This document shows, piece after piece, positions 61,314-64,000 of a DNA stretch of 64,000 nt. The notes below the pieces were generated by a model. The model was not told where the DNA came from, ran no database searches, and saw only the letters and a program-made list of their open reading frames with translations. The number at the start of each line of letters is the position of its first letter. The stretch's first letter is position 1. The position numbers and the translations under genes are program-made. Source of the stretch: Thermoplasmata archaeon. GTDB taxonomy: Archaea; Thermoplasmatota; Thermoplasmata; Thermoplasmatales; Thermoplasmataceae. The stretch is from the NCBI GenBank assembly GCA_021794355.1, contig JAJYRA010000072.1:1-64000 (forward strand), given 5' to 3'.

Positions 61314-63158
61314 ATGCAGGATAAGAAGAAAACACAAGAATTCAAGCAGGTTTCAATTTCAGAGTTTTTTGAGAAAAACCGGCATATTCTTGGCTTTGAC
61401 TCTCTTCAAAGGGCACTTTTTATCATGGTAAAGGAAGCCGTAGACAACTCCCTGGATGCGTGCGAGGAACATGGCATCATTCCCGATCTGGAGGTTATTA
61501 TAACCAAGATTTCAAACGATATATACGAAATGACGGTGAGAGACAATGGGCCTGGTATCGATAGAATACAGGTTCCAAAGGCCTTTGGACAGCTGTTATA
61601 TGGATCAAGATTTCATGTTATGCGTCAGACCAGGGGACAACAGGGGCTTGGAATAACCGCTGCCATACTCTACGGGCAAATTACCACGGGAGAATATTCT
61701 CACATAACGACAAAAAGGGAGTCAGACGACGTGGCATACCATTTTGAACTGGGAATAGATGTAAAGAACAACGTGGCCCACATAAAGACTGAGGAGCCAG
61801 TGATATGGACAAAGAAGAATGGAACGGAAGTGAGAATAAGGGCAAAGGGGAAGTACATTACAGGAAGGCAGTCCGTATTCGAATACCTTAAGGAAGTTGC
61901 AGTTGTAAATCCCAATGCAAGAATCAGTTTTACAGACCCTGAAGGAACTAAAAAGGTATTTGAAAGATCAATTGATGAACCATCCAAGCAGTCAAAAGCC
62001 ATTAAGCCACATCCATATGGTCTTGAGGTGGGTGAACTTCTCTCGCTGGCTTCGGATACCACAAGTAGCACGATGACTGACCTTTTCGTTGACAATTTTT
62101 CCAGAGTCAGTTCCAACACTGCACATGAAATATTGGAAAAAGCCTCCGTGGAGCCAAAAAAGAAGCCTACAGAATTAACCAGATCGGAGGCGGAATCCAT
62201 AATAGATAGCATAGGAAACATCAGGTTGATGCCACCTTCAGCCGAATGCCTTTCTCCCATATCTGAGCAGTTCATCAGGTTAGGAATGTTATCAGTATAT
62301 GGTGATGAAAGACCTGGTTTTTATGGGAAACCACTTTCCGGGTCAGTTAAAATACATAAGGGAAATCCATTTTCTGTAGAGATTGGAATGGTTTATGGAG
62401 GAGATTTGCCAGCAGACCAGCCTGCGAGGGTCATCAGATATGCCAACAAGGTTCCACTCCTGTTTCAACCGGGATCATGCGCCATAACCCAGGCAGTTTC
62501 GGAACTGGACTGGAGGCAGTATGGTATGGAACAGAAACAGGGAAAGGGTGTACCCTACGGGCCTGCCATAATTCTGGTGCACGTGTACGGTCCTAAAATA
62601 CCCTACGTTTCAGAATCCAAGGAAGCTATTGCACCCATTGGTGAGATTGTTGAGGAGATAAAGAGTGTGCTGAAATCCGAGATGAGGCAACTCAGGCGAT
62701 TCAACAACAGGATAGAGAGAAATAAAAAAATGGGTGAAAAATTCAGGCTTGTGAGCAAGATTATACCGGAAATAGCAAAAAAAAGCTCCGAGATCTTGAA
62801 TCTGGAAATGCCAGATTACAATAAGACTATAAGTAAAATAGCGAATGTTGTTTTCATAAGGGAAGAGGTGGAAAATACTGGGGTTAAGAAATCCATAACT
62901 TCAGTGATAAATTATACCACAGAATCTGTAACATTCAATCTTAAGATTGTGTTGCCCTTTAAGGAGATAGATATCAGGATTGAGAACCTTAAATCTGCAG
63001 GGACTTTCAATCATGAAGAGAATCTGGATGTATTAAAGGGAGCCTATGGAGGGGCTGAATATTTTGTAACAGGCATAAACCCCCTATATATACAGGGTGC
63101 GGATGAACTACCGGCAGATTGGGATCTTAAAGGAGGTGAATTGAATAGCCAGGAATGA
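61314..63158 (+). CDS. top6B: DNA topoisomerase VI subunit B
   Basis: ATPase subunit of the type IIB topoisomerase that decatenates and relaxes DNA. GHKL ATP-binding motifs: KEAVDNSLDACEEHG, VRDNGPGI and RGQQGLGITAA; then an H2TH domain (TELTRSEAESIIDSIGNIRL) and the transducer domain ending near EVENTGVKKS. 614 aa, somewhat longer than the 530-aa Sulfolobus form. TATA-like AAATTAATATG lies about 25-35 bp upstream. Its end AAGGAGGTGA is the ribosome-binding site of top6A. Confidence 0.95.
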   Translation: MQDKKKTQEFKQVSISEFFEKNRHILGFDSLQRALFIMVKEAVDNSLDACEEHGIIPDLEVIITKISNDIYEMTVRDNGPGIDRIQVPKAFGQLLYGSRFHVMRQTRGQQGLGITAAILYGQITTGEYSHITTKRESDDVAYHFELGIDVKNNVAHIKTEEPVIWTKKNGTEVRIRAKGKYITGRQSVFEYLKEVAVVNPNARISFTDPEGTKKVFERSIDEPSKQSKAIKPHPYGLEVGELLSLASDTTSSTMTDLFVDNFSRVSSNTAHEILEKASVEPKKKPTELTRSEAESIIDSIGNIRLMPPSAECLSPISEQFIRLGMLSVYGDERPGFYGKPLSGSVKIHKGNPFSVEIGMVYGGDLPADQPARVIRYANKVPLLFQPGSCAITQAVSELDWRQYGMEQKQGKGVPYGPAIILVHVYGPKIPYVSESKEAIAPIGEIVEEIKSVLKSEMRQLRRFNNRIERNKKMGEKFRLVSKIIPEIAKKSSEILNLEMPDYNKTISKIANVVFIREEVENTGVKKSITSVINYTTESVTFNLKIVLPFKEIDIRIENLKSAGTFNHEENLDVLKGAYGGAEYFVTGINPLYIQGADELPADWDLKGGELNSQE

Positions 63159-64000
63159 ACACACGGAGGAACAGCTGAGAAATTTTGTTAAAACCATATA
63201 TGACGCCATAAAAGACCAGGAAATACCAGAAGTGAAAATAAAATCAAGGACGCGAGACAATATTGTTCTTGACAACCTGTATGGAGTCTGGAAATATGGG
63301 GATCAGGAAGTGCGTAGAAGCGCAAGGAAAATGGATGGAGCAGAATTCATTGTAAAATCCCTTTACACCATCAATTTCATACTTGATATGCTCAAGGAAT
63401 CAAAATCATCTACCCTGAGGGAGATGTATTACATTTCTGAAGGATGGAAAGATTTTAAGTTTACAACACAGGATGAATCAAATATTCTGGCCGAGGACAT
63501 GGAGGTCCTTACGGAACTCATGAGGGAGGACTTTCATCTCAGGCCAGAGGAAAATGGGGCAAGTATCATTGGCAATATAACTATTGAAGAGAAAAACAGA
63601 AAGAATGAGTTCAAGAGAATAAACTGCAGGGATGACGTAGGAGATGCCGGGTATAATATACCCTATAATGTGGAGGAGGAAAAGGTCAGGCTAATTTCCC
63701 ATGATGCGGATATGATAGTTGCCCTTGAAACGGGTGGAATGTTTGACAGGCTGGTTGAAAATAAGTTTGATGAAGATTTCCGGGCAATTCTGGTTCACCT
63801 GAAGGGACAACCGGCCAGAAGCACGAGGAGGATGCTCAAGAGAATGAATGAAGAAATGGGTCTACCGGTTTACATATTCACCGATGGAGATCCATGGTCA
63901 TTCAGGATCTATGCATCTGTGGCCTATGGTGCGATAAAAACCGCTCATATATCACACTGGTTGGCTGTACCCACGGCAGAGTTTGTGGGTATAAGCGCAT
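63145..64000 (+). CDS. top6A: DNA topoisomerase VI subunit A (partial; ATA start)
   Basis: DNA-cleaving, Spo11-like subunit. The catalytic Tyr is in TLREMYYISEGW; the TOPRIM Mg site has VALETGGMFDRL (Glu) and FTDGDPWSFRIYAS (DxD). The frame opens right after an in-frame TGA with ATA at 63145, 5 nt behind AGGAGGTGA (63131-63139); no ATG, GTG or TTG occurs before the GTG at 63232, which would remove the first helix. The 3' end runs off the window. It is missing from the ORF track because of the start codon. Confidence 0.92.
   Translation, partial: MARNEHTEEQLRNFVKTIYDAIKDQEIPEVKIKSRTRDNIVLDNLYGVWKYGDQEVRRSARKMDGAEFIVKSLYTINFILDMLKESKSSTLREMYYISEGWKDFKFTTQDESNILAEDMEVLTELMREDFHLRPEENGASIIGNITIEEKNRKNEFKRINCRDDVGDAGYNIPYNVEEEKVRLISHDADMIVALETGGMFDRLVENKFDEDFRAILVHLKGQPARSTRRMLKRMNEEMGLPVYIFTDGDPWSFRIYASVAYGAIKTAHISHWLAVPTAEFVGISA

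Noticed and set aside
61700-62275. 191-aa minus-strand ORF inside top6B
   Set aside because: Antisense shadow of a well-supported gene, with Ser/Leu/Phe-rich composition typical of such shadows.
1-64000. CRISPR arrays, rRNA genes, replication origin
   Set aside because: No regularly spaced repeats, rRNA signatures, or Cdc6/ORB-like clusters were seen.

Overview
The window looks like a chromosomal segment of a Thermoplasmata (Thermoplasmatales-type) archaeon. The evidence is the archaeal S10-spc ribosomal cluster carrying rps4e, rpl32e, rpl19e, sui1 and the RNase P protein, a tricorn-interacting M1 aminopeptidase, SmAP/L37e, aIF2-alpha/Nop10/PAC2, topoisomerase VI, a threonyl-tRNA synthetase of bacterial architecture, AT-rich TATA boxes close to start codons, and GGAGGTGA Shine-Dalgarno sites inside operons. 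The exact species cannot be named from the sequence alone.

Layout. 1-4.1 kb is accessory: the 3' part of a group II intron with its reverse transcriptase, a small membrane protein, a decayed VapBC-like toxin-antitoxin pair and a GNAT acetyltransferase. 4.4-7.9 kb is a complete electron-transfer-flavoprotein operon (FixC-FixX-EtfB-EtfA). 8-14.4 kb carries thrS, the tricorn factor and small conserved unknowns. 14.7-18.7 kb holds three consecutive copies of an unrecognised ~320-residue protein family (a fourth lies at 25 kb) plus a PH-like/zinc-ribbon protein. 18.9-24.7 kb has histidine ammonia-lyase, an IS1182-type element whose transposase is broken by a 67-bp insertion, an S66 peptidase and an M20 amidohydrolase. 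26-31.5 kb has two tRNA genes (Lys-CTT, Gly-TCC), tpiA, a GlcD/GlcF-like 2-hydroxyacid dehydrogenase pair and an isochorismatase-fold hydrolase. 31.8-38.3 kb is a sulfur and metal region: a DsrE-TusA-YeeE/YedE-SQR operon with a palindromic operator candidate, an atypical NRAMP transporter with a perfect palindrome in its promoter, and a Bat-type HTH regulator divergent from one of two small paralogues, with a shared 20-bp promoter motif.

38.6-55.6 kb is one tightly packed ribosomal/secretion/RNA-modification superoperon (rpl3 to rpl15, secY, adk, an EMC3-like DUF106 protein, cmk, truB/cbf5, a short nop5). It meets the convergent lsm-rpl37e-purF operon. 58.9-61.1 kb is the rpl44e-rps27e-aIF2alpha-nop10-PAC2 operon, and the window ends in top6B-top6A.

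Several real genes are absent from the supplied ORF track and were found by reading: rps14, rpl37e, nop10, a 58-aa protein at 58.1-58.3 kb, and top6A, which appears to start at an ATA codon. The main points to follow up are the four-member unknown family, the extra hairpin between intron domains V and VI, the sulfur operon and its operator, the divergent regulator promoter, the NRAMP variant, the SecY N-terminal extension and the top6A start.
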